A stretch of 64,000 nucleotides of DNA from G965197405 sp965197405. Lineage in GTDB: Bacteria > Chloroflexota > Dehalococcoidia > Lucifugimonadales > JAGWBF01. A program made the position numbers and the translations under genes. The DNA lies in contig OZ240206.1 in the NCBI GenBank assembly GCA_965197405.1, positions 3,162,001 through 3,226,000 on the forward strand, read 5' to 3'. Shown piece by piece: positions 8,967 through 17,558 of this stretch (its first letter is position 1; every line of letters starts with the position of its first letter). The notes beneath the pieces were generated by a model. It had not been told where the DNA came from. It did no database searches and saw only the letters and a program-made list of their open reading frames with translations.

Positions 8967-9054
8967 GAGCCATGCCGTAAGACTTCCTTGCGGCGGCACC
9001 GGGTTGTAGATATACTGGTATACGTTCATTCTTATTCTTATGAAGAGGTGCGAG

Positions 9055-9381
9055 ATGATCCGAGTGCTGGTGCTATACCCCGATGGACCGGAGGCAAAGT
9101 TCGACTACGACTACTACGTGGACGTGCACATGCCGATGGTGAAGGACAGGTTTGGGTCGTACATGCAGGGCTACGAGGTGGACAAAGGGCTGTCTGCGGT
9201 GACTGGCACCGGTGCCGCGCCATACGTGGTGACGACGCACCTCTTCTTCAACTCTCTGGAGGACTACCAGAAGGTCGTGGGCGAGCATCTCGAAGAGCTG
9301 AGCGCCGACATACCCAACTACACCAACATACAGCCCAACGTTCAGATAGACGAGGTCGCAACCATCGTCAAGCCGGAGTAG
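9055..9381 (+). CDS. EthD-family protein
   Basis: The 108-residue protein has the EthD ferredoxin-like pattern: an N-terminal strand MIRVLVLYP, the DYDYYVDVHMPMVKDRFG motif, and FFNSLEDYQKVVGEH. Family members are small dimeric alpha+beta-barrel proteins linked to degradation of xenobiotics or to polyketide tailoring. The start at 9055 is preferred over an ATG 15 bases upstream because GAGGTG lies at the right distance. It stands alone between two copies of the dispersed repeat. Confidence 0.85.
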   Translation: MIRVLVLYPDGPEAKFDYDYYVDVHMPMVKDRFGSYMQGYEVDKGLSAVTGTGAAPYVVTTHLFFNSLEDYQKVVGEHLEELSADIPNYTNIQPNVQIDEVATIVKPE

Positions 9382-9449
9382 GGTCTTTTGATTGTCACCC
9401 CCTGTTCAAGCCAGGGGCAGGCTCCGAGCGGAGCGAGGGGTCTAAAGTC
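9380..9449. repeat. Dispersed palindromic repeat, copy B (left half only)
   Basis: Starts AGGGTCTTTTGATTG immediately after the EthD stop codon and carries the same CCTGTTCAAGCCAGGGG insertion as copy A, then stops after the first arm (GGGGTCTAAAGT). The right half is missing, so it is a truncated member. Confidence 0.75.
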
Positions 9450-9571
9450 GCCTCTGGCCGCTATTCGGTGAGGGTCTTCCGCCGCCGCTTGCCCAGGGGG
9501 TCGCCCAAGGCCTGCGGTTAACTCCGGGAGCCGACGCGCACTGTTGAAGGCTGCCTTCCACGGAGTGCGCT

Positions 9572-9958
9572 TCACAGAGGGTCCGCCAAGCCCATAGCGT
9601 CCAGGATGTACCTGTCCGTTTCACGGATGCGCCGCTCTATCGTCGGAACATCGCTGAGAAGTCCCTTGTAGAAGCAACCTCCGTACAATGTGCTTTGCCG
9701 TGAGTAATAGCGCCCAACCAGCGTTGTAATCCGAGGGTCCTCACGGGTTAATCTATCTAATCCCGTACCCGTATCCGGCGATGTGTTCGGTTCTTCTCCG
9801 GTTCGGGCCAAGATAAGGGCATCGGTGGCCCGCAACGTGGCGCACCACGCTTTTTCTGCTGCGTCTCGAATATCCCCCTGCGCCAAGCGCTCTATGGCCT
9901 GGGCGTGGACTGCCCGGGCATCGGCGAAGATATCGCGGACTGCTACGGACAAGGTCAT
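9572..9958 (-). CDS. HEPN-like helical protein
   Basis: This 128-residue, mostly helical protein carries a DIRDAAEKAWCATLRATDALI segment typical of HEPN/PaREP1-like domains. The start at 9958 (MTLSV) has AAGGAG six bases upstream; an in-frame ATG at 9979 is less well placed. HEPN proteins are often RNases or nucleotide-binding partners of MNT nucleotidyltransferases, but no partner gene is adjacent and the RNase motif Rx4-6H is not obvious. Function is unknown. Confidence 0.65.
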   Translation of the reverse strand: MTLSVAVRDIFADARAVHAQAIERLAQGDIRDAAEKAWCATLRATDALILARTGEEPNTSPDTGTGLDRLTREDPRITTLVGRYYSRQSTLYGGCFYKGLLSDVPTIERRIRETDRYILDAMGLADPL

Positions 9959-10056
9959 TGTCTTCTCCTTCCCCAACATCGTTCTCCGTCTTCGTCCTTG
10001 TATCCGCCCTCATCTACACGCCGCTTTCTCTAACCAGGCCTGGCGACGCACAGCCC

Positions 10057-11352
10057 CTATTCCGGCGGGCTGAAGAGCACACGCTCCAGGGCCGCACGGT
10101 CGGGGAGGATGCGGACCAGGGCATCCATAGAAGCGACCACCCCCTCGACGATGGCCTCGTCGCTGATGTCGTCCCCCTCGCGCAGGGAGTTCGGTTTGAC
10201 GCTCACCAGCTTGGACGCGCCCGGGTAGTGCAGCGAGGCCACGCTCAGGAACCCGAAGCCCCGGAGCATGAGCATGGCGTGGGCTATGCTGAGGTCCACG
10301 GGGGCCAGGTCCGTCTCTTCCATGCCGGCCCGCTCCATCACCATCTCCATGAAGGCGTCCAGGGGAAGGTATATGCCGTCGTACGCGCCATACTGGAGCT
10401 TCTCGCCCAGGAAAGGCTTGGCAAGCTCCCACAGGCCGCGACTCCGTTCGAGCCACTCAGCGAAAAGCTCGCGGCCTCGCTCCGGCGTGTACTCCTGTAG
10501 CGTCTGCAAGACGGCGGCCACGACTGACGGGCGGGCCTCGGTGCCCATCATGTTCGCCTTAGCGCCGATGTGATCCATCAGGTCCGCTCGACCCAGCAGA
10601 AGGCCTGCCCGCGGGCCAAAGAAGGCGGCCTTCTCGCAGCTGGTCATAATCAGGTCGGCCCCCAGCTCACCCGCGGGTCGCTGGTCATAGACCGCCGTGC
10701 GGGTCCGGGCGCCCGAGGCGTCGTCCACGTAGACGGGGATGCCTTTGGCATGGGCCACCTCGCAAACGCCCCTCAGCTCCTCCTCCTTTAGCGCCCCCCG
10801 GTAGGACGAACAGACCACCACCAGAGGCACCTGGGGCTCTCTCTTCAGGAGGTCCTCCAGGGCCTGGGGGCTGGTGACCTCCGGGCAGAAGGAGCGGGCA
10901 AGGTCCACCGCTCTCGGGACGGAGGGGTGGCCGTGGCCGCCTATTCCCGGGTATGGGGGCACCACGTAGGGCACAACTGAGCCTGGCGGGACCAGGGCCT
11001 GGGTCACGGTGATGGTCCCCGCCGTTACACGGTTGAATACCAGGGACGTGTACCCCTCGTCTCCTCCCAGGTGACGCCGGGCCAGGCCGGTCAACTCCTC
11101 CTCCATGAGGACGGTTCCGAGAAACCGCTCCTGGTAGGCGGGGCCTTCAAAGAAGTCGGGGACCGTGGAGTCGTCCACCAGTCCCATCAGATTATGGATA
11201 CCCTCGATACCGTGCTCACGATACCGGTGCAGCATGACCTGCTGAGCGGCGCGAACGGACCGGTACTCCGTCACCTCGTCAGGTATGACGGTGCCGGGTG
11301 TATATCCCAATATGTGGTCAATATCTCTGGGGTATTGCTTGGTGGCAGACAT
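10057..11352 (-). CDS. SelA-like PLP-dependent enzyme
   Basis: The 431-residue protein resembles the SelA / D-glucosaminate-6-phosphate ammonia-lyase branch of the fold-type I PLP enzymes. It has a central VYVDDASGAR segment (the Asp that pairs with the pyridine nitrogen), and a probable Schiff-base Lys in TSCEKAAFFGPRAGLLLG, matching SelA's SGDKLLGGPQAG pattern. No selB, selD or tRNA-Sec is nearby, so a role in selenocysteine synthesis is unlikely; an ammonia-lyase or aldolase reaction is more plausible. It diverges from the LLM gene at 11583. Confidence 0.75.
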   Translation of the reverse strand: MSATKQYPRDIDHILGYTPGTVIPDEVTEYRSVRAAQQVMLHRYREHGIEGIHNLMGLVDDSTVPDFFEGPAYQERFLGTVLMEEELTGLARRHLGGDEGYTSLVFNRVTAGTITVTQALVPPGSVVPYVVPPYPGIGGHGHPSVPRAVDLARSFCPEVTSPQALEDLLKREPQVPLVVVCSSYRGALKEEELRGVCEVAHAKGIPVYVDDASGARTRTAVYDQRPAGELGADLIMTSCEKAAFFGPRAGLLLGRADLMDHIGAKANMMGTEARPSVVAAVLQTLQEYTPERGRELFAEWLERSRGLWELAKPFLGEKLQYGAYDGIYLPLDAFMEMVMERAGMEETDLAPVDLSIAHAMLMLRGFGFLSVASLHYPGASKLVSVKPNSLREGDDISDEAIVEGVVASMDALVRILPDRAALERVLFSPPE

Positions 11353-11488
11353 TGTGGCGCTCCTGAAATATTACAATTGCGGTGCGTGCCCAGACAGCCG
11401 GGGAATATCATGGATAAGGTATCTCAATGCGAGGGGGTTGTCAATGCAGTCGGTCTGCTGGCATGGAACGTTCAGCCTATAGTACAAT

Positions 11489-11512
11489 CTCACATAAAGG
11501 CTCACATAAAGG
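11489..11512. repeat. Two tandem 12-bp repeats upstream of the LLM gene
   Basis: CTCACATAAAGG occurs twice in direct, perfect succession. TACAAT at 11483-11488 directly precedes it and could be a -10 box for the plus-strand gene. The arrangement could be an operator, but no regulator gene is adjacent. Confidence 0.45.
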
Positions 11513-11582
11513 CTCCCAAGAAGGACGACGCCATGATGGAACATTACACTGTCTAGAACCGGTATCAGGAGGAATCAGCATA

Positions 11583-12515
11583 GTGGAGAAGAGCAAATTA
11601 GGTTTTGGAATTGCCATACCCCAGGTCTTCCCCACAGGGGAAATAGACCTCTCGCTAATCTCGGATTTCCTGTCCAGGACGGAGTCCCTGGGCTACCATA
11701 GCGGCTGGGTCCAGGAGCGTGTGATAGGCGGGCTGCCCACTCTGGACGTCATACCGCTGCTCTCCTACGCTGCGGCCCACACCAGTCGCCTGGAGCTCGG
11801 CACGTCGGTGATGCTGACTGCGCTGCAAAGCCCCGTTCCCCTGGCCAAGAGCTTGGCCACGCTGGACCAGCTATCTCGCGGGAGGCTCATAGTCGGGGTG
11901 GGGCTGGGAGGGTTCCCCGGCGTCTACCCTGCCTTTGGCCTCTCTCCCAAGGCCAGGGCAAGGCGATTTGAAGACGGCATCCGCCTGATGAAGAGGGTAT
12001 GGACCGAGGACGGGGTTAGCTCTGACGGGCGCTTCTGGCAGGTCGAGAACGCGAGTGTGAATCCCAAGCCCTTCAGAAAGCCTCATCCCCCGATCTGGTT
12101 CGGCTCCCACTCGCCCGCAGCGCTGAGACGCACCGCCCGGCTGGGAGACGGGTGGATGGGAGCAGGGTCCTCTTCCACCCAGACCTTCAAGGCCGAGCTA
12201 AAGCTGCTCCGGCAGTACCTGGAGGAGGAGGGCCGCGACCCTTCAACCTTCTCGCTGTCCAAGCGAGTCTACGTGACGGTGGACAGAGACAAGGCAGGAA
12301 CGTCCCGGAGGCTTCAGGAATGGTTCGGACAGCACTATGGACGTTCCTCCATGGCCCCGGAAGTATCGGTGTTCGGGAGCGCGGAGGAGTGCATAGAGGG
12401 GCTGGGGGAGATTGTGTCCGAAGGCATAGACCTGCTGATGCTGAATCCGGTGCACGACGCCGTAGAGCAGGCGGAAATTCTTGCCAGGGACGTGCTGCCC
12501 AAGCTTCAGCCCTGA
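11583..12515 (+). CDS. LLM-class (luciferase-like) flavin/F420 oxidoreductase
   Basis: This 310-residue protein belongs to the bacterial luciferase-like monooxygenase superfamily, which uses FMNH2 or F420. Family features are the N-terminal GFGIAIPQ strand, the LELGTSVM segment, DQLSRGRLIVGVGLGG, KPHPPIWFG and the RTARLGDGW turn. The GTG at 11583 is chosen because AGGAGG lies 10 bases upstream and the protein then begins at the conserved first strand. An upstream in-frame extension has unrelated composition. The substrate is unknown. Confidence 0.88.
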   Translation: MEKSKLGFGIAIPQVFPTGEIDLSLISDFLSRTESLGYHSGWVQERVIGGLPTLDVIPLLSYAAAHTSRLELGTSVMLTALQSPVPLAKSLATLDQLSRGRLIVGVGLGGFPGVYPAFGLSPKARARRFEDGIRLMKRVWTEDGVSSDGRFWQVENASVNPKPFRKPHPPIWFGSHSPAALRRTARLGDGWMGAGSSSTQTFKAELKLLRQYLEEEGRDPSTFSLSKRVYVTVDRDKAGTSRRLQEWFGQHYGRSSMAPEVSVFGSAEECIEGLGEIVSEGIDLLMLNPVHDAVEQAEILARDVLPKLQP

Positions 12516-12879
12516 CCACCGCGCCGGTAAGATGGAACTGAAAAGCCTCCACAAAGAGCTTCACGCGAAAGGCCTCAAGGTGAGCAGGGCCTTTCAATTG
12601 TCACCCCGAGCGGAGCGAGGGGTCTAAAAGTCCTGGCTGACCGTGCCGTTGTTCTGGCCGGTACAGCTTGATTCCGGTTTTTGCCGGGCGCTATTTTAAG
12701 GGACCTCTGAATAAGTCCGGCACACCAGCATATCCGCAAAGGAGGAAATGCAGAGTCCATGACTTGTTCAGAGCATCCTTAGATTCCTCACTCCGCTTCG
12801 CTGCGTTCGGAATGACCAGGGGGAGAAACCAGAGGATTGCCAATTAACCGACCCTGCCAAGGGTGGATGGAGGGATAGA
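12516..12879. other. Intergenic region filled mainly by a dispersed repeat
   Basis: The 364-base gap holds copy C of the palindromic repeat (12586-12819) and the leader of the next gene. I see no further gene. Confidence 0.6.
12586..12819. repeat. Dispersed palindromic repeat, copy C (enlarged)
   Basis: Starts AGGGCCTTTCAATTG, has the first arm (CCGAGCGGAGCGAGGGG) and a second arm ending CGTTCGGAATGACC. The spacer is about 80 bases longer than in copies A and G and shares a segment (AAAAGTCCTGGCT, CTTGATTCCG) with copy F, so C and F form a subfamily. The outer right end is lost. Confidence 0.7.
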
Positions 12880-15210
12880 TTGAGCGATTCAGGACGGTCC
12901 TTGAAACGGTTTGAAGACCCCAGACTTGTCACCGGCATGGGCTCCTTCCTGGATGACATCAACCTGCCGGACATGCTCCACGCCTACGTGCTCCGGAGTC
13001 CCCACGCCCATGCCATCATTAAATCAGTGGACGTTTCTGCGGCGCGCAACCTCTCCGGGGTGGCGGCCGTGCTCACGGGGGAGGAGGTCGCGGGGGTCGC
13101 GAGCGGCCTTCCCACCGGCGCTATAGTGTGGGGACAGGCGCTGGATGAGATGAACGCCCCGGAGCAGCCCATACTGGCGAGGGACAAGGTGTGCTATGTG
13201 GGGCAGCCGGTGGCGGTGGTGGTAGCCCAGGAGGGTCATACCGCCAGAGACGCGGCAGAGCTTATACAGGTGGAGTACGAGCCGCTCCCTCCCTTCCTCG
13301 ACCCCTTTGAGGCTATAAAGGATGACGCGGTTCCAATGCACGAGGAGCTGGGCACCAACGTGGGGATGAGGATACACCACGAAGGGGGCAACCTGGCGGA
13401 CGCCTTCGCCCAGGCCGACCTGGTTGTCAAGCAACGGTACGAGGTGCAACGCCTCGCTCCTGCGCCATTGGAGACTCGCGGAGTGGTCGCTCACTACGAG
13501 CGGTCAGGGGACCTCCTGACTATATGGGACTCCACCCAGGAGCCGCACCAGGTGAGAAAGCACTTGGCCCAGCTTCTTGGCCGGACGGAGGCCAGTGTGC
13601 GGGTCATAGCAGGCGATGTTGGAGGCGGCTTCGGCGAGAAGGGCTGCTTCTTCTCAGAAGAGGTCGCGATACCTTATCTTTCCCTGGTCCTGGGCCGGCC
13701 CGTCAAATGGGTGGAAGACCGGCAGGAGAATATGCTGGCCTTCCACGGCAGGGGCCATACCGTGGACATAGAAGCCGCAGCGAAGAAGGACGGCACCGTT
13801 CTGGGTATGCGTGTCCGGATCGTGGCGGACCTGGGGGCATACTTCCTCACCTCCACCCCGGCGGTGCCCCTCCTCGCCGGACAACGCATCGCCGGACCTT
13901 ACAAGACGCCCGCCATGAGCGTTGAGATAATCGGCGCACTCACCAACAAGCCCACGACGGGACCCTATCGCGGCGCAGGGGGGCCGGAGAGCGCCTTCTG
14001 TGTGGAGAGGACTTTGGACCTAATCGCCAGAGACCTCAACCTGGACCCGGTGGAGGTGAGAAGAAGGAACCTCATCGCGCCGGATGCCTTCCCCCACCGG
14101 ACCCCCACCGGCCTCACCTATGACTCGGGTGATTACCAACGGGGGTTGGACAGGGTCCTGGAGTTGGCGGAATACTCCGGCTGGCGTGAAAAGGCCCGGA
14201 ACAAGACCGACGAGGGACCGCTCATCGGCGTCGGCCTGGCCACCGTCGTAAAGGCATCGGGCGGGACCGGAGAGATGAGGGTTGACAGCGCCCGGGTTGA
14301 AGTAGGACGCCAGGGCGAGGTCACCGCCTACACCGGGGTATCCCCCCACGGCCAGGGGACCGAGACCTCCTTTGCCCAGATAGTGTCTGCCGAGCTGGGC
14401 ATCGCCCCTTCCCAGGTACAGGTGCTTCACAGTGACACAGCCATATTCCCCTCCGGGGGAGGCACGGCGGCAAGCCGGGGAACGGTTGTCGGCGCTTCGG
14501 CCCTGTACGTCGTGTTGCAGCAAGCCCGTGAGAAGCTGTCTCGCATAGCGTCGCACCTGCTGAAGTGTCCTGCCGGTGACGTCGCCTTCGAGGATGGGAG
14601 GGTATTCAACCTCAGAGACCCGGACCAGACTTTGAGCTTCGCGGAGGCGGCCTCGGCTGCCTACGACGAGGACCTGCTTCCCTCCGGGGAGGAGGCGGGG
14701 CTGGATTTCAGTGGCAGCTTTACGCTGCCCGGCAATCCCTTCTCCTTCGGCGCTCATGTGGCGGTGGTCGAGGTGGACAGGGACACGGGGGAGGTGAGAG
14801 TCCTGAGGTACGCGGCGGTGCACGACTGTGGTCGCATCATAAACCCGATGCTGGTAGAGGGGCAGATGCACGGGGGGATCGCCCAGGGGATAGGCCAGGC
14901 GCTGACGGAAGGGATGGTCTATAACGAGGACGGGCAACCCCTGACCGGCAGCCTCCTGGACTACGCCCTCCCCGCCGCGGAAGAGTTCCCGGACCTGGTC
15001 CTAGACACAATGGAGACCCCCTCTCCGGTAACTCCCATAGGGGCGAAGGGTATCGGCGAGCTGCCCACCGTAGCGGCCCCCGTGGCGATAGCCAACGCCG
15101 TCATGGACGCCCTGTCAGACTCCGGGGTCAGGCACATTGACACCCCTCTGACCCCGGAGAAGATATGGCGCGCCCTGCATGGGAAAGACCAGGAAAGGGC
15201 CAGTAAATAG
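12880..15210 (+). CDS. Molybdopterin-binding subunit, xanthine dehydrogenase family
   Basis: This 776-residue protein is the large catalytic subunit of a molybdenum hydroxylase (XdhB/CoxL superfamily). Visible motifs are GGGFGEKG, the PYRGAGGPE loop, GQGTETSFAQI and a C-terminal GAKGIGE with the catalytic Glu. The active-site loop lacks the CSFR sequence of aerobic CO dehydrogenase, so this is not form I CoxL; aldehydes or N-heterocycles are likelier substrates. The start is TTG with GGAGG upstream. The FAD and [2Fe-2S] subunits that normally accompany it are not next to it. Confidence 0.9.
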   Translation: MSDSGRSLKRFEDPRLVTGMGSFLDDINLPDMLHAYVLRSPHAHAIIKSVDVSAARNLSGVAAVLTGEEVAGVASGLPTGAIVWGQALDEMNAPEQPILARDKVCYVGQPVAVVVAQEGHTARDAAELIQVEYEPLPPFLDPFEAIKDDAVPMHEELGTNVGMRIHHEGGNLADAFAQADLVVKQRYEVQRLAPAPLETRGVVAHYERSGDLLTIWDSTQEPHQVRKHLAQLLGRTEASVRVIAGDVGGGFGEKGCFFSEEVAIPYLSLVLGRPVKWVEDRQENMLAFHGRGHTVDIEAAAKKDGTVLGMRVRIVADLGAYFLTSTPAVPLLAGQRIAGPYKTPAMSVEIIGALTNKPTTGPYRGAGGPESAFCVERTLDLIARDLNLDPVEVRRRNLIAPDAFPHRTPTGLTYDSGDYQRGLDRVLELAEYSGWREKARNKTDEGPLIGVGLATVVKASGGTGEMRVDSARVEVGRQGEVTAYTGVSPHGQGTETSFAQIVSAELGIAPSQVQVLHSDTAIFPSGGGTAASRGTVVGASALYVVLQQAREKLSRIASHLLKCPAGDVAFEDGRVFNLRDPDQTLSFAEAASAAYDEDLLPSGEEAGLDFSGSFTLPGNPFSFGAHVAVVEVDRDTGEVRVLRYAAVHDCGRIINPMLVEGQMHGGIAQGIGQALTEGMVYNEDGQPLTGSLLDYALPAAEEFPDLVLDTMETPSPVTPIGAKGIGELPTVAAPVAIANAVMDALSDSGVRHIDTPLTPEKIWRALHGKDQERASK

Positions 15211-15285
15211 GGGTGCGGGCCTTGTCCCAAGTACCCGGTATCCGTCTATCTCCATTACCATGAAAATGGGCTGCATCCCGTTTAT

Positions 15286-15380
15286 GTCATTCCGAGCGCA
15301 GCGAGGAATCTAAAAATCCATGCTATCGGGTAAGCCTTCGCCTTAGATTCCTCACTCCGCTTCGCTCCGTTCGGAATGAC
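15286..15380. repeat. Dispersed palindromic repeat, copy D (two right arms)
   Basis: Here both arms are of the ATTCC type: GTCATTCCGAGCGCAGCGAGG on one side and its near-inverse ending CGTTCGGAATGAC on the other, around a 40-base spacer. It is a rearranged or composite member of the family found at 8787, 12586, 22162, 28365 and 48436. Confidence 0.7.
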
Positions 15381-15457
15381 ATACAGTGGGAGACTGTATT
15401 ACCTGAAAATGGCGTTTTCATCCCTCCTGATGTGGCGCGGCAAGGTCGTGGACAGCC

Positions 15458-16006
15458 CTACACCAGATACCCAACAGGCACGATGCAGTCGGGGGCATTG
15501 CTTGAGGGAGAGTTCACTAGGGTCGAGACTTCGTAGGCCTCCATGTCCTCAGAGCGCCTGGGGCGAAGTAGCCCAGTCAGCAGCGCCTGGTCCTCAATAT
15601 CCTGGGCGAGCCAGGCAGCTTCCGCCTGTCGCGGCAATATAGCCGGCATCCGGTTATGGATTGGCTCCATCAGGCTATTGGGGGTCGTGGTGATTATGGT
15701 ACAGGAGTGGACGGTCTCGCCGGACGGGGCTTTCCACGTCTCCCATAGCCCCGCCATGCCGAAGGGATCTCCGGACTTCAGGGCTATGTACATCGGTATT
15801 TTCTTGCTGCCCGCCTTCCTCCACTCGTAGAAGCCGTCGGCCAGGACCAGGCAGCGCCTCTTTTGCAGGGCCTGCCGGAAGCTCGGCTTCTCCGCCAAAG
15901 TCTCCGCCCGGGCATTTATCATTCGCGCTCCGATGGAGACGTCCCCTGCCCAGGAGGGAATCAAGCCCCAGCGCATATATTCAGCCCGGTTCCGTCCCTT
16001 GTTCAC
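15458..16006 (-). pseudogene. SRAP (HMCES/YedK-type) gene, 3' fragment
   Basis: This is the C-terminal part of a SOS-response-associated peptidase family protein. These proteins crosslink to abasic sites in single-stranded DNA. The fragment reads from KGRNRAEYMRWGLIPSW through INARAET, the GFYEW motif with the active Glu, and HNRMP with the active His. The N-terminal 44 codons lie at 18857-18992, beyond an inserted transposon. Precise removal of the insert joins VVN to KGRN in frame. The 22 or so codons upstream of the junction in this ORF come from the element itself. Confidence 0.9.
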
Positions 16007-16044
16007 GGGACTATATACAATCTTACGCCATAATTGATATTCAG

Positions 16045-16101
16045 GTCCCGGTGAGTGGGGAGGAGTCGAACCTCCCGTGTAGCCATCCACTCACCCGGGA
16101 C
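16045..16101 (-). other. tRNA-like minihelix (acceptor stem plus T-arm)
   Basis: On the minus strand GTGAGTGG pairs with CCACTCAC, extended outward by GTCCCGG / CCGGGAC with one bulge. Enclosed is a T-arm-like hairpin GGAGG-TTCGACT-CCTCC with the canonical 7-base T-loop. Only 11 bases occupy the place of the D and anticodon arms, so it cannot be a normal tRNA. It resembles the 3' half of a tRNA or tmRNA. It lies just inside the left end of the IS1595 element. Confidence 0.6.
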
Positions 16102-16188
16102 ACCCCAATTCTCAAATCATAGCATTTCTACCTAAGAAAGCTCGGTATATTAGAAGTATAGAGAATAGAAAGGTATAGGTAGGAATAG

Positions 16189-17091
16189 ATGACTAAGGAA
16201 ACGTTAACCCTGGTAGAGGCGGTCAGGCAGTTTACAGATGAGTGCAAGGTTGAGCAGTTGTTTATCCAGGCTAGATGGCCCGACGGGATAGCTTGCTACT
16301 GCTGTGGGTCACTGAGGATAGCTCGCAGAAACAGTTACGGGCCAGTAGCTTTCAGGTGCGGTGATTGTGGGAAATGTTTCTCGGTAAAGTCAGGAACAGT
16401 TATGCAGGGGTCTAACCTCTCGCTCAGCAAGTGGGCGTTAGCTGCATATCTTATGACCACTCAGGTGAAGGGCGTGTCAAGTATGCAGCTTCACAGAGCA
16501 TTGGGAGTGACGCAGAAGACAGCCTGGCATTTGGCGCACCGCATACGCAAGGCGCTGGAGAGTGAGCACGGGCTGTTTGCTGGTCCGGTAGAGGTAGACG
16601 AGACCTACGTTGGTGGGAAAGCTAAGAACAGACACGCTTGGCACAAGAAGAGCTTGCCCGTGAAGCCCAAGACTATAGTAGCTGGCATCAAGGACAGGGC
16701 CACTAATCAGGTGGTAGTGAAGGTAGTGCCAGATACCACTAAACATACGCTTCAAGGCTTTATCAGGAAGCACGTGAAGCCGGGTGCTCAAGTGTTCACG
16801 GACGAAGCTAAAGCATATCAGGGACTTCCCAATCACTCTACGGTGTGCCACAGCAAGGGACAGTACGCTGTTGGGGACGTGAGCACCAACGGTATAGAGG
16901 GTTTCTGGTCAATGCTGAAGCGGGGCATCATGGGAGCGTACCACTACATCAGCCCCAAGCACACCGAGCGGTACGCCGTGGAGTTTGCTGAGAGGCATAA
17001 CTTACGGCCCTTTGGTTTCTGGGAGCAGGTGAGGCGCATCATGTTAGGAATGGTCAATAAGCGGTTGCGCTATAAGGACTTGATAGCGTAG
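16189..17091 (+). CDS. IS1595-family (ISXO2-like) transposase
   Basis: This 300-residue DDE transposase has an N-terminal zinc ribbon (CYCCG and CGDCGKCF, residues about 36-65), then the ISXO2-like catalytic domain. The first Asp is in VEVDETYVGG, the second in VFTDEAKAY, and the third position lies in the TNGIEGFWSMLKRG...HRRF-like C-terminal block (AERHNLRPFG). The reading frame is intact and full length, so the element may still be active. It stands 182 bases inside the left inverted repeat. Confidence 0.93.
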   Translation: MTKETLTLVEAVRQFTDECKVEQLFIQARWPDGIACYCCGSLRIARRNSYGPVAFRCGDCGKCFSVKSGTVMQGSNLSLSKWALAAYLMTTQVKGVSSMQLHRALGVTQKTAWHLAHRIRKALESEHGLFAGPVEVDETYVGGKAKNRHAWHKKSLPVKPKTIVAGIKDRATNQVVVKVVPDTTKHTLQGFIRKHVKPGAQVFTDEAKAYQGLPNHSTVCHSKGQYAVGDVSTNGIEGFWSMLKRGIMGAYHYISPKHTERYAVEFAERHNLRPFGFWEQVRRIMLGMVNKRLRYKDLIA

Positions 17092-17105
17092 GAGTAGAGA
17101 TATGT

Positions 17106-17354
17106 TTAACAGTGAGGACAAACGCTTTGCAGCTTTTCGTGAAGGTCATGAGCGGTTTCAAAAGTTAGGACGTACATTACCTTTGAAAGACCATCAGGAT
17201 CTCCATGAAGATGAAAGGTCAGTCCAAGACGATCCTTGTTGGTGCCGGCATCGGAGAGGGTCACTCCCCGGACGTTGTCGGCCCGAACCATTACCTCTGA
17301 TACGAGTAGTTCGTCTGGCAACTGTGGGGGAGGTGGATTAATGTCATCTTTCAT
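17106..17354 (-). CDS. Hypothetical passenger protein (82 aa)
   Basis: A small minus-strand ORF converges on the transposase gene, with only 14 bases between them. The ATG at 17354 has GAGGAG nine bases upstream; an in-frame TTG at 17435 has none. The product has a Pro-run (NPPPPQLPDELL), then a strand-rich part (LGLTFHLHGD, KVMYVLTFETAHDL) and ends in CPHC. I do not recognise a family. A shorter plus-strand ORF over the same bases (17102-17341) looks like a shadow. Confidence 0.55.
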   Translation of the reverse strand: MKDDINPPPPQLPDELLVSEVMVRADNVRGVTLSDAGTNKDRLGLTFHLHGDPDGLSKVMYVLTFETAHDLHEKLQSVCPHC

Positions 17355-17447
17355 GGCAGATAGCTCCTCGGTCAGATTGTTGACACTGTCTCTAATGGTG
17401 AGATAGGATGAAGTTACTCTACCACGAGTAGCCAAACAGGGTAAATA

Positions 17448-17498
17448 GCGTAAGCCGTGAGCAAGGGCATAGCCTCTATGCCTCCTTGGGGCTTACGC
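17448..17498 (+). promoter_or_regulatory. Nested hairpin leader before passenger operon
   Basis: GCGTAAGCC (17448-17456) pairs with GGCTTACGC (17490-17498) and encloses a second stem, CAAGG-GCATAG with CTATGC-C-TCCTTG. A further pair, TTGTGG and CCACAA, brackets the 30 bases before the Shine-Dalgarno of the gene at 17559. The layout suggests a structured mRNA leader or the terminator of the convergent minus-strand ORF's neighbour. Function unproven. Confidence 0.5.
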
Positions 17499-17558
17499 AT
17501 GAGGGTTGGCGACTTGTGGTAGAGAAGCTACATCCTTGCCACAAGGAGGCACCTTCAC

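Noticed and set aside
16045..16101. Possible full tRNA gene on the minus strand
   Set aside because: Only the acceptor stem and T-arm exist; there are 11 bases where D and anticodon arms should be.
17102..17341. 79-codon plus-strand ORF after the IS1595 transposase
   Set aside because: The minus-strand reading over the same bases has a better Shine-Dalgarno and more protein-like composition.
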